Assembly (NCBI GenBank): GCA_001579985.1
Contig: LRSR01008506.1
Span: forward strand, 1-40,300
DNA length: 40,300 nucleotides
Direction of reading: 5' to 3'
Source of the DNA: Hypsibius dujardini
Taxonomy: Eukaryota > Tardigrada > Eutardigrada > Parachela > Hypsibiidae
Of the stretch, positions 1 to 11,268 are shown piece by piece. Numbering within the stretch: position 1 is the first letter of the stretch; the number at the start of each line of letters is the position of its first letter. The translations under genes and the position numbers were made by a program. Under the pieces are notes generated by a model that did not search any database, had not been told where the DNA came from, and worked only from the letters and a program-made list of their open reading frames with translations.

Positions 1-3000
1 CATGGGTGGAGGAGTAGACAATGTCTATTATACTGCCAAGGACGATGATGAAATCGAATGCGTTCCAAGCATCGCTGAAGTAGTTCTGCAGCAAGAACAG
101 TGAAATGTTATGAAACCTGCTGTGGTCCGCTTTGTTTCCGCTTTCAGACTGATAGACGGTAGCATGGCATTACACACCTTGAACCGGAATGCGATGAGCT
201 TGAGAACGCTTTCAAGGGCGAATACCGTGGTGAATATAATATTCAGCCAGTCCAGAGCCGCAGAGTACGCCGCCGGTTGTCCCTCAAACTACAATCGTAC
301 AGGAAGAATTAGAATATAGTCCCAGCACTGATCAACTTTGCTCCAATCATCTGCCCACGCACCTTCATAGCGAGAGTGAAGGTATTCAATACAATCAAGG
401 CGAATATGGCATATTCGAAGGGTGCCGAAGTGACCAGCCACCACACGCGGTACTGAAAGCGGTTCCTGGGGATATAGCGCCGCACTGGTTTTGCCTTGAG
501 TGAGAACTCCAGACACTTCCGCTGTTCAGGAATACACAGCATTATGCACATTTATACAACTAATAATTATTACAATTTATAATGTAATGTAATGTAAGGC
601 AATGTAATGTAATGTAATGCAAGGTGATGTAATGTAATGCAATGCAATACAATGTAATGTAATGCAATATAGTGTAATGCAATGTAATGTAATGTAATGT
701 AATGTAATGTAATACAATGCACTGTAATGTAATGCAATGTAATGTAATACAATGCACTGTAATGTAATTTAGTGTAATGTAATGTAACACAATATAATGT
801 AATGCAATACAATGTAATGTAATGCAATGCAATGTATAATGTGCGGTTATATAATTTACCTGATTTTTGTCTAGTCCACAGTCTTTGTATTCCAACTCTC
901 CTTCCCTTTGAAAGGTGACGATGACGAAACCGACGAAAATGTTGACCATGAAGAACGCAATGATGATAATATAGACAATGAAGTATAGAGCAATGTATGG
1001 TCGATGGTTGAAAATGGGTCCGTGATCCTCCCAGTTAGAGTCGACAGCTTTGTACGCCAGCCTATTTATGTGCACAAAACAGATTCATTTTTGCGGTTCT
1101 AGCAGGGGTTTTCCTCCAAAGCAAGCAGGCTTTCGACGAGGGGAATGCATCGGACGTTGATTACAAGAGTGCACTTACGTGGGCCAGCCTTCAAAGGTCG
1201 AAACTGCGAACAAGGTCAGCAACCCTTTGGCGACGTCGTCAAAGTTAAATTTATTATTCTGCCATTCGCGGGGCGCTGCCTCTGCTTTAGGAGTATCCAG
1301 ATTGCCGCCCTCGTATTCAATGAATTCACCTCTACACAAGACACAAAGATTCGGATGAGATGTAGCAAATGACCGACCGTTTAAAAATCACGCAGGAATC
1401 ATTCCTTACTGGCAATCTTCTGCGTTCGACTTGGACGGATCAGAGCATTCGTAGAAACGACCCTTGAAGAGCTGCACACCGACAACAGCAAAACAAAACT
1501 GGAGCATATACGTCACCAGCAAAACATTACCGATGATCTTGACGGAGGTGATGAGACATTGCACCACATGCTGTTATCATTGTGGTTAGGAGACGAGACG
1601 GAAGGGTAGAGGTAGTAGAGTAGGGAGGAGGAGGGGAGGAAACAAAAAGAGAGCGTTAGTAACATGGACGTCGTCATATGCGTACCTGTACTCCGATGAC
1701 GGCAAAAATAAACTACATGGAAAAATAGGCAAAAAACGAAAAAAACGAAAAATTAAGTGTGGTGAAAGTACAGAAAGGAAAGACAAAAGCACAACTGGAA
1801 TGAATCCAGTCACCTGTAGGATGAAAGTGACCATCATGATATTCCAAATGTTTTTGATGGCCACAACAACACACCCGACTACGTGCTGGAAAAGAAGAAT
1901 CCCCAACCAAAGTGTGAATAATCAAAAGCAAAAGAGCAGTGGCAGGCAGACCAACAAAAACGCGATAGAAAAGATGAAGAACTGAGATTGTGAAATCGCA
2001 AGGTTTCCAAAATAAAATAACAGGAATACACAATGCTGCAATTCTGTGCTATTTTTCAACTATACACTATATATATATATCTATCAGTATTTCATGTATC
2101 GGTACCCTATATCAATCAACAGTCATATATTCCAATTGCGGTTTGCCGCTAAATTCAATGTCCCAATATCCTGTGACAAGGAAAAAGTTCATGGTACCTT
2201 GAGTCCCTTTGCCCGATTAATGGCCCTCAGTGGGCGAAGAACTCGACACACACGTAAAATTTTCACAGCGGAGAACTGAGAATTCCTGAAACATTAAAAT
2301 GTAATTGGTTATAAGATAGATGCAGATAATTTCTGAATACTTGGTGGTAGGAATTTTCCTGCTTACTCTAAGGTGTAGGATATAATAGACACAGCAACAA
2401 CCATAATATCTAGCATGTTGAATTTGTTCCGGCAGAATGCACCGGGATGAGCAAACACTCCATCCGTGATCAATTTCAGCAGGATTTCAATCGTAAAAAC
2501 GGACGTGAATGCATAGTCGAAAAAATTGAGGATCTGTGAATAAAATAGTGCATTACATAAATAAACCTGACATTGATTCTACACATGTCTGTCTGCCTGT
2601 CTATCTATCTGTCTGTCTGTCTGTGAGTGTGTGTGTCTATCTATCTGTGTGTCTGTGTGTGTGTCTTTGTGTGTGTCTGTGTGTCTGTTTGTCTGTTTGT
2701 GTGTCTGTGTGTCTGTCTGTCTGTGTGTCTGTCTGTCTGTCTGTGTGTCTGTGTGTGTGTCTGTGTGTCTGTGTGTCTGTTTGTGTGTCTGTCTGTGTGT
2801 CTGTGTGTCTGTCTGTGTGTCTGTCTGTCTACCAGTGCCACCCTATCTGTTTGCCTGTTTGTCTACAATAGTATACAGTATTTTTGCTTTCCGTGCCCGA
2901 ACTCTGGTCGGTACCTTATTGCGATAGCTGTCTTGCGACGGTGTCACAGGATCTTCCGTGGCTAACATAGCACTGCTGACGAGAATACATACCAGTACAA

Positions 3001-6000
3001 TATTTCCAAACCATGAGTGGTTGCAAACAAAGTGACAGAATTTCCGAAAGCGATTGTCCGGTTGGAAAATATAAAACGAACTGTACGGCGGGATCGGTTT
3101 CTTCTCGTCCGAGATATTAATTTCAGACATCCGCCTCGGCCTGGCCGATGCACGAGTCGCCGCCGTATCGTCCCCTTCGTCCTCAATCGGTTCTTCGTCC
3201 TCTTCCGCGGTTTCCTCGACCTCATATGACGCCTCATGAACATGAGCTTTAATTTTGTCGGATCGTTCCTCATTGATCATGTCTAGCCGGAGTCGGGTAG
3301 AAACAGGACTGGGCGTGGCCCTTGGTCGAACCTTTCCCACGGGAACATCTAAAGCACCACCCTCGAGAGCAGCTGGAATGAGAGTTTGCTCGTCCGACTC
3401 CGTAGCAGTCTCTTCGTCTGGCTCATCTTCGATGATTTGAATGGTTGTCTCGTCGGAAATCTGCACATGATCTCGCTCCCCTGGGTCTTGCTGTTCTGTC
3501 GTTGAACCTTTGACACTTTTTTCCGATGTGGATGATGCTAATGACCCGCTGCGATCCTTTTTCTTGGCTTCCTGTTTCTTCAGTTCTTCCTCTTCTTTAT
3601 CGGCATCCGACATGTCCTCCGCATCTCCCAGGTTATCCACGGCAATAGCCAAGAACACATTGAGAAGAATGTCTGAAAGGAGAATTATTCAACTCAATTA
3701 TTGGATATATTTGTTGCGGCGTTTGTGATTTCCTTAAGCGCAAAGCACGCACAGTTTCCGCAGATAAAAAGGACAATGAAGAAAAGCGAAGACAGGGCGC
3801 CGATGGAGTTGACTCCGCCGAATGCTTCAATGCCTTTGTACATGACTTCATTCCAATCCTCTCCGGTGAGAATCTAGATTTTAAAAACTACCTTAGATTA
3901 GATTAACAAAAATCGTCAGTATCTTGCCACGGACTTGCCTGAAACACGGTCAACAATGCTTGCCAGAAGCTATCAAAGTTATTCCGGTAAGGCTCCGTTT
4001 CGTCCTCAAAGCTGAACTTTCCGCCGAATAACTGCATCCCAAGTAAGGCGAAAATTAGGATGAAAAGAAAGAGCAGTAACAGCAGGCTGACAATAGATCG
4101 AATCGAGTTGAGCAGCGAGGTCACCAAATTCCGCAGAGCGGTCCAGTAGCTGGTCACTTTGAATATGCGTAGTAATCGGGCGGACCGCAGCACCGACAAA
4201 CCGAGAGGCGGCATAACTTTCGTTTGCGTCAAGACAAACTCGAGAATGCTGCTGATAACCACAAAACAGTCGAAACGGTTGAAGATGGAAACGAAATAGC
4301 CTTCCACGCCCAGGCAGAACATTTTGAGGAACATTTCCAATGTGAATAGGATGACGAAGAAGAGATTGGCGTAATCTAGCATTTGAGGTATGTTCATATT
4401 AGTAGGTCTATGATGAACGGGCGAACAGAGGGACTGATAGACAGATAGACAGATAAACCGATTGAAAGACAAACAGTCGACAAGAAACACAGGCAGGCAG
4501 ACAGACACAAAGACACACAGACACACAGACACACAGACATACAGACATACAGACATACAGACACACAGACACACAGACACACAGACACACAGACACACAG
4601 ACACACAGACATACAGATATGCAGACACATAGAGATACAGAGAGGCAGAGAGACAGAGAGACAGACATAATCATAATACATACATACATACATACATAAT
4701 ACATACATAATCAAATAGACACGAAAATTAATAGTCATGGTTAAACAAATAACAAACGTGCAGAAAAGCCTTTTCTAATGACTCACCTTGAAAGTCGCCA
4801 AGCCACTCCGGTTGGCCGTGATATTCCGTCGAGAGCACGCAAGTGTTCAAAAACACTAGTATAATCACCAGCCAATAGAATGCCTGCGATTTCACCATCC
4901 AGCGGCATCCTCGTCGAGCACGACGAATTCCACGTCGTATCTTACGAAATCCGGCAGTATCCCACCATTTAGGTTTTTCATCAGGCTCATCTGCACTGTC
5001 TTCCGAAGCCCCACGGTCTTTGATGGTAGGCCGCCGCCGTAGCGCAGGAATCGAATTGGGATCGTCCTCCGCGCCCACGTTGATGCACTCCTCCTCCACT
5101 AGCTCGGCGTGAGTAATCCAGTCGAGGTACCCACGCAGAGCCGCATCAATCATCATCTGCTCTCGATTCTTCCGAAAGGCTCCGGACTTCTGTGCTTTGT
5201 CCCTTTCCTTTGAGAATTCTCTGCAAGACACCGTGACGTGAGGTCCAACTTTACTCCCCTGTATGTTGGGCGGGAAGCACGAGTGACTTACCCACTCAGG
5301 ACACCGAGTACGAGATTGAGAACAAAGAACGAGCCCAGCACCACCAGACTGACGAAATAAATCCAAGGCCACATGTATCCCAGCGAGTCATTCATCTGCC
5401 GTTGAAAATACAACTTACAAGTTTAAGTCAACCATTTTACACATCAATCGAATTAAAGTACTCTTACCCAATACATAATGGTTGTCCAACCCTCCATCGT
5501 TATACACTGTGATGAAAAAGGAATACGTGAAGAATAATAATTGTACATGTACATGTACGTTGTATGGCACTGTCGGTAGCTACCAAATATAGTACTGTAC
5601 TGTCTCGATTATTTGGTGCTGCTTTTTAGACCCACCCGTACATTATGACTGCACACACTGTGCTTCACTGCAGTCATGATATACGGTGGATCTAAAACGC
5701 AGCGCCAAATGATCGAGACAGTACAGTAGTATACTACAATGTAAGACCTTATGGGTGGTATAGGCAGTGAGCTTACTTGAAAGACAGTTAACATGGCCAG
5801 TCCGAAATTGTCAAAGTTTGTTATGCCTGCAGAAGATCGAAATTTTACTTTGAGTTAGACCAAACCACAGCACCGAATCAAATTTCGGTCTTACTCACCT
5901 GCATTCGGGCCTTCCCAAACAGGATCCGCCTTAGCGCAAAAAGTTCCCGCCGCGCACACCTCTTCATTTGCGCCACAGGGAACCGGTTCGCTGACGATTT

Positions 6001-8645
6001 TCACTGCGAACAAAATGATCGTGTGAAACGATGCCCCAAAAAGATGCTTCCTGTCAGCTATTCTAGAATTTAGCTACTTCCGGTCTCGCATGCAACTGCA
6101 TGCCACCCATCACTAGAATGCATCACTAGAATGCAAGTTTACAAAGAGAATAGTAAAACTGCTGAGCAGTGTATCAATTCACATTTATTTTTAGTTACGA
6201 GTATTTTTATCAATTTCATCGAGTGCAACTTTTTTTGCACTTTTCGCCGCCGATTATTTGAAGTTTAAGCAAACATTTTTGTATCAAGAGTTCGGGCTAT
6301 TTTTGTGTGTCTAAGTAGCTAATCTTCCTCTCGAATTGCGTGTTGGACTTTACGTACAAATGCCGCTGGGTGTCGTTGAGGTGTCATTCTCGTAGCACGT
6401 CCGATGCAACGCCCCCATGAACAACTCCAGCCCAATAATGGCGTAGATCATGATGACAAACAGCACAAGTAAGGCAATGTGGAGCAGCGGCACCAAGGCC
6501 ATCAGGATGGAGTTGAGGACGACCTGGAGGCTGGGGACACCGGAAACCAGGCGCAGGGGACGCAACACGCGGAAGGCACGCAGGGCTTTGACGTCAAACG
6601 CGTCTTTCGCGCCCTTCTTGGCCGGCTCGTTAGAGGCCTGCAGGGCGGAGAGGGCCGGCAGAATCATACTGATTAGGCCGATCACAACAATCAGGAAATC
6701 CAGGAGATTCAGGCCGTTCCGTAGGTACGCTCCGGAATGTAAGAGGAAACCGTAGGCGCAGATCTTCAGGATGCACTCGCCCGTGAAGATCACCACGAAA
6801 ACATACTCCAATTGCTCCTGAATACCAATTACACCGGATGGGAATTAGATCCTTCTATTGGCAGTTCTGATGCAGTGGGACACAAGAATTAGATATAGCT
6901 CCACTTAAATAGCTCCACTTAAGCGAGAGGGACAACTGAAGGACGTTGTGCGACAGATCAGTTACAGTGTCTGTCTGTACCTTCAAAGTACGGTCTTGAA
7001 AAGACTTGATTACTGGATTACTCGTTAATTCTGAATTTGAATTTGTACCCGGGGCAGGAAAAACCGGTAGCAGTTAATTAACACCTGCCGATCAATATCG
7101 AGCATTCTTGGACGTGCCTGTGAATGTATTTATGTGGTGTGTGGTTGAGTGCCTAATGACTGTTGAATGTGCCTGTTACAAGGTGTCCTACCAGCATTGC
7201 ATTGGTGCTGTTGGAGTCTCCGTTGGGGTAGGGCGTTGCGACAGCTAAGGCAATGCAGTTGGCGAAGATGGTCACCAGGATAATGTAATCGAAACCCCTG
7301 CAAAGACGTAAACAAGGTTCCTTACAAGGCACATGGTCAACGGGGTATTTAAAGCGCGGCCGTGAGGCGTCATGGTTGGTTTCTCCACTCACTTCCATTC
7401 TACGATCTTGATGCAGGCTTTTCGGAAAGGGTTCGCCAAGGGCAGACAGAACAGCGCCCGTTCCGGTCGGTTTTCCGGTTTGCCCATGAGGATGGTGTTG
7501 GGCTTCTTGGCGCCAGCTTTATTGGAGTACGCGGCGGCAGTGGCGTTTGTGAGGGTCCGCTGCCAAGCACTACTCAAGGGCTTATCGGGGACCTTGATCA
7601 CTATCGCCGCCGGCGCTGAAGCACCAATCAAAACACCATTAAATGTCTGCCAATCACAATCACGGTGCATTCCGAAGAAATTCCAGGAGTATTTTGACTG
7701 ACCTCCATTGGAACCAGCGAGGGATGTGGTCAAAGTGAGCTTCCTCTCGACGACCTCGCCGTCCGGGCTGGCGGGGGCTGATGTCGGTGCCGGTGTTGCA
7801 GGGGCAGCTGTTCATCGTAAAAAGAAGTAATAGTTATTCACAAAAGGAATTATATCGTTTTTTTCAGTGACGCTCGAATTAATGGTAGGTCACCCAGAAC
7901 AATTGATACTAGTTTTAGGCCACTTATTAGTTAAAACAGAATAATCACATTTTTAAAAATATGGCCCTCTCCTTCGTACCATTGTCTCGACGTACCTCGG
8001 GTACACGGCGTACCTCGGGTACATGTCCGTGCGAATGTGCGCACACACATGAACTTCCAATTTATTAAACAGCACTTGAACCCAAAATACCGCTTTCGCA
8101 CTTTACTTTTCCGCGGTTTATAATTGACGGCAGGCAGTGCTGTGTGCTTATTTTATTATTTATTACCACAGCCTTCCCGACGCGACTTTATGTTACGTCT
8201 GGGGAGCAGCCAAGGTGTGTAAGAACCGTCACCTTATATCGATCAGCCGGTCTAGCTCCGTCTAGCTCCGTTGTTCCAGCTTCATCAGGGTTGATAAATC
8301 TGCCGGTACATTCTTAGGGAAGACTTCTGCTGTCTACTTACAGTTACAGTTTATCCAGATAATTTTTCCAATTAAATGAAAAAAATGTATTCTTTAAGAA
8401 CTCATTCTAGGAGTTTTGTTCGCAGTAAAGATGTTTTGGGCTATACATTACAGTCTTTCATTTCCAGAATTAACTACAGGGTCTTTGTCTAATATACTGG
8501 GAATATTAAAGACCGTTAAGCGTTAATTTGGTTCATCGTTGTCCGCACATTTAAATACCAGATTTCGAATAAAACTGCGAGAACTGCAATGTAAAGTGCA
8601 GTAGAGAAAAGGGACAGACTCCTCACCTGCAGCGGGATTCGACAT
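1..8645 (-). CDS. Cav1: L-type (Cav1) voltage-gated calcium channel alpha1 subunit, partial at 3' end
   Basis: Pore-forming subunit of a plasma-membrane L-type calcium channel. I place 21 constitutive exons: 8645-8627, 7807-7703, 7615-7393, 7297-7192, 6817-6358, 6003-5899, 5826-5777, 5506-5468, 5395-5292, 5220-4787, 4375-3939, 3873-3753, 3672-2915, 2533-2367, 2285-2198, 1570-1410, 1331-1179, 1061-860, 521-363, 288-178, 85-<1. Phases sum correctly (4087 nt, about 1362 residues, ending in IVS3). The start MSNPAA precedes an Ala/Pro-rich N-terminus. Selectivity-filter glutamates are E361 (TMEGW), E699 (LTGEDW) and E1173 (TFEGW). The beta-subunit AID lies near 426-443, with GYLDWI kept and the leading QQ-E replaced by MM-D. 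S4 segments are Arg-rich ([12 protein letters not shown] in I). Sequence such as FEGWP and DKNQ before IVS1 resembles Cav1 rather than Cav2 or Cav3. The fourth pore, the IQ motif and the C-tail lie beyond the left edge. Confidence 0.95.
581..837. repeat. AATGT/AATGC pentanucleotide array in a Cav1 intron
   Basis: About 260 bp of imperfect (AATGT)n with G-to-C and A-to-G variants, inside the Cav1 intron between exons 1061-860 and 521-363. Long open frames on the minus strand here are repeat artefacts. Confidence 0.95.
1410..1570 (-). CDS. Cav1: Cav1 exon B (alternative IIIS5 plus start of III pore loop) with internal 3' splice site
   Basis: Starts [11 protein letters not shown], ends in the extracellular turret (YECSDPSK). 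The first 99 nt (1570-1472) are the alternative to exon A plus microexon. The boundary at 1471 is preceded by cag and by a T-rich tract (ttttgttttgctgttg) inside the coding sequence, a credible internal acceptor reading CTC TTC AAG in frame. The outer acceptor (aatgataacag) has a poor pyrimidine tract. Using the internal site would let A plus microexon replace the first 33 codons. Confidence 0.8.
1686..1712 (-). CDS. Cav1: Cav1 27-nt microexon (end of IIIS5, alternative)
   Basis: Nine codons, FIFAVIGVQ, between a long T-rich tract ending tag and the donor gtacgc. It matches FCFAVVGVQ encoded inside exon 1570-1410 and the FMFACIGVQ of vertebrate Cav1. Phase 0 at both ends, so A plus microexon can join the constitutive LFKGRF sequence in frame. 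Confidence 0.7.
1814..1885 (-). CDS. Cav1: Cav1 alternative exon A (first part of IIIS5)
   Basis: A 72-nt, phase-0 exon encoding 24 residues from [10 protein letters not shown] to VTFILQ. Its acceptor is strong (ttcttcttttccag) and its donor is gtgact. It aligns residue for residue with the first 24 codons of exon 1570-1410, so it is a second version of transmembrane segment IIIS5. Together with the 27-nt exon at 1686-1712 it makes exactly 99 nt, the same length as the alternative sequence. It is closer to vertebrate Cav1 at CV-VAI and FA-IGVQ than the downstream version is. Probably spliced in a mutually exclusive way. Confidence 0.75.
2587..2840. repeat. GTCT/GTGT microsatellite in a Cav1 intron
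   Basis: Interrupted (TGTC)n and (TG)n tract in the intron 2534-2914. On the sense strand of the gene it is CAGA/CACA. Frames across it encode only VCLS-type repeats and are not genes. Confidence 0.95.
4436..4712. repeat. ACAG/ACAC and CATA microsatellite in a Cav1 intron
   Basis: (ACAG)n/(ACAC)n followed by (CATA)n in the intron 4376-4786 that separates IIS1 from IIS2 exons. Long repeat-derived open frames run into real exon sequence on the minus strand. Confidence 0.95.
5593..5728. mobile_element. MITE-like inverted repeat, family D
   Basis: About 136 bp. The two ends are imperfect inverted copies over more than 55 bp (left tactgtactgtctcgatta, right reverse complement tactgtactgtctcgatca) with a short loop. 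TA at both outer ends suggests a TA target site. Lies in the Cav1 intron between exons 5777-5826 and 5468-5506. Confidence 0.75.
6890..6925. repeat. Short tandem duplication in a Cav1 intron
   Basis: The unit tagctccactta occurs twice in a row in the intron between the IS1 and IS2 exons. No function seen. Confidence 0.6.
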
Positions 8646-11268
8646 CTCAGTACGTGTATCTCCTTTTACAACAGCAGAGCCCGAATAAGGGCCCAATTAA
8701 ACAGCGCCACCGAGAACCACCTTCACCGGGGTGCCATCACATTTCAGACCATTATGCCCGAGAATCCAGACATATCCTTATAACTGACTACAGTTCATTT
8801 CTCAGGAATCTCCCAGCAACAGGCAAATTGGCATCCACTCACACACACACAATACATCCTATTCAGAAATGACAATCATAAATCCAAATATCCCCCGAGA
8901 AAAAACAGGCCAGCGGGATGGATCTCTAACGTATACAGCCCGCAGACATATCCACACACACACACACCCACACACATAGTAACTGTATACGCTGCTGCTG
9001 CTGCGGCAGTGCCCCACCGCGTCGTCGTCGTGGAGTAAATTTGGAGTAAATTTAGAGCTTGTTCGTGAACCGTGCAGCTCTAAGTGATTCATAAGAAGAA
9101 GATGCGCTCGCCCAGGGAAGAGGGGCAGCAGACGCGGGAGAAAAAAACACTGTACGATGATGATGATGACTCGGAAGACGGCACTCCTCTGTGTCAGTAG
9201 GGTTCGTTAGAAGATTGTTGAGTCGAGAGAGGAGCGAGGCGTAAAAAAGAGTTAAAACAGACCGCACTTTCGACGGACTTGTGTGAGAAGCAACAGCAGC
9301 AGCAGCAGACGCGTGTAATGGGATGCCGACCCGAGAGCCAAGAAGAAAATGTTCGAATGCTGTACTGGGTGGAGCAGCAGACGAGAGACCGGAATATGAA
9401 AGAAGAGCAATGCGAGATTATGCCCCATTTTAACCGGGGGAATTTTGAACGGGGTTCGGGTTAACAGCCTGTTAATTTTTCCACGCCGTCTCGGTCTTTG
9501 GAAAGTGCAATCATTTTTCCTCCCGTTCGGCTATGGTGCGCAGACGTTCGGCAGATTCATTTCACAGAGGAAGGAAATGTCTTACAAAGTCTTGCAGTTG
9601 CATGAAGCCGTGACTAAACGTGCACGTTTAATAAGGAAGGTGACTGACTGGATGCGGGAGAGCTCTCGAAACGGAAGTGCAATCTCGGCAGCTGGGTCGC
9701 CTCTCAATCCCACCACAGTGTACTATATAGTATACAGTATATAGAATACTGTATAGTACCACAAGTACAGTGTATGTGCCTTGATGTGTGAATACGCGCG
9801 CTTATTTTGTTGTCTGCTCGCCGGCTGAGAGGGTCCCCGCCGCAGGTTTAATTAACTCCCCGTTACAGGATATTAACGCATGTCTAGAGAGGTATGAGAT
9901 ATCTCGTGAGAGGCACTGGCATGAAAGTGAATTTAATAATTGCATGTGAAGAGGGTGACGGATTGTGGATTCATAATCACATCCTATAATGGATAGGAAT
10001 GCTGCGCGCACAACATTTTTACCAGTTCAGCGATGGGAAATCTGCTGCAGCTGAATAACTCTTTCTGGGGTTTCTGAAGCTGCAACAACTGTGTGTGTTC
10101 TGCTGGAACTATTGCAGAGTGATTGAGACGGCAAGATTCATGCGGTGTATGTCGAAGAGCCGACAACGTGACAGACAAGGGAAGGTCCCAGCGTGGTGAC
10201 AGACAAGGGAAGGTCCCAACAACGTGACAGACAAGGGAAGGTCCCAGCGTGGTGACTCTTCATTGTGATTGCCTTTTCTGCTGTACTTATAAACGGGACT
10301 TAAGCTTAACCTTAACCACCATTTACGGTAATAGAGTTTCCACTTCGAGTTTTTCCTGTTTAGAAACGCTTTATCAATAGATTTCTAATCTCTGAGCTAG
10401 AACTGCGGTATTTGTGGAATAAGCGTGCGTTTTTCTGCCTGCTCAAGGTCGGCTGATACGTACCGTATGAAACTCTTTTCGTGCCATCGTCTTTTACAAT
10501 GCCGCGAATGATTGGGTTACTGGTCCTTAAGGGACCACTGCTACAACCGTACAAATGAGAAACTACTGTCTCAAGCACTCAACAGAAAAACCTGTGGAAT
10601 AAACGGCATGATATGGTTGGGAGCAGTGGAGAGAATAGTAATAGTAATTTCAATAGTAATAGTAACGTCAATAGTAATTCTACTTGCACGTTCCACACGT
10701 TTTTCGGCCAAAATATTGCACACCTGTAGCGGTGCGGTACGAGTATACCTTAAGATACCTCTGTGTACATGTACTACATAGTAATTTCTTAAGCAATATG
10801 ATTTAAGAACAACTCTGGGAAATTGAAGGAAAATTTCTTCGTTCTCTGACGCCTGGATGAGTCTGGTCTAGGTCAACCACAGCAGATGAATATACATTTA
10901 CGAGTATAGTGTAATTATACTGTGAGTCAATAAGCATTCACCGAGTGCACACAATCAGTAAACGAGTACATTACTAGTATCAGCACCACCACGCCACCTA
11001 CTGGAATCGGTTCCCGCATAGCCGAGCGCCGCTCCAACAGATGGAACCGGTCGAACAGTCAGCTGGAGTCGGTGGTGACGTCACATGATTGGCCTTGGCA
11101 AAATCAAAACACTGCGGCTGCGGGAAAAAATTTCTTCTTTCATTCCGACACGGTGGATCAGAATCCTCTTTCACGGTCGAAAGACATGATTTGAAATATT
11201 TCTTTTCCACTTCCTCAATTAATTACTGTATACATATTTCTCTCATACGGTACTGTGCGCTCAGCAAG
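8646..11268. other. Spacer between divergent Cav1 and DCP1 genes
   Basis: No coding sequence I can support. It should hold the Cav1 5' UTR and promoter and the DCP1 promoter. It contains a (CA)n stretch near 8950-8980, a GCT triplet run near 8990-9010, an AT-rich partial palindrome near 9720-9770, a three-copy tandem repeat at 10163-10256 and an AGTAAT-rich stretch near 10637-10680. Open frames here are short and unrelated to known proteins. Whether Cav1 has upstream non-coding exons cannot be decided. Confidence 0.6.
10163..10256. repeat. Three-copy tandem repeat
   Basis: The core gacagacaagggaaggtccc occurs three times at a spacing of 27-29 bp, with linkers alternating between agcgtggt and aacaacgt. 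It lies about 1 kb upstream of DCP1. Confidence 0.85.

Noticed and set aside
560-1075. Minus-strand ORF of 171 codons over the AATGT array
   Set aside because: Only its first part is a Cav1 exon (1061-860); the rest is pentanucleotide repeat read through past the donor at 854-859.
2587-2840. CRISPR-like array
   Set aside because: Simple-sequence repeats without unique spacers, in the intron of an animal gene.
2536-2965. Overlapping 98-112 codon plus-strand ORFs rich in VCLS
   Set aside because: Products of the GTCT/GTGT microsatellite; all frames are open because the repeat has no stop codon.
4394-4738. Minus-strand ORFs of 98-114 codons with VCVSVCL repeats
   Set aside because: Repeat translation inside the Cav1 intron 4376-4786.
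6450-6755. Plus-strand ORF of 101 codons opposite the Cav1 IS2-IS5 exon
   Set aside because: Antisense shadow of a conserved coding exon; Arg-rich composition is explained by the complementary strand.
7362-7701. Two plus-strand ORFs of 85 and 109 codons
   Set aside because: Shadows of the Cav1 N-terminal exons on the other strand.
9445-9744. Plus-strand ORF of 99 codons upstream of DCP1
   Set aside because: No recognisable protein features, no splice links, ends in an AT-rich palindrome; chance ORF in the spacer.
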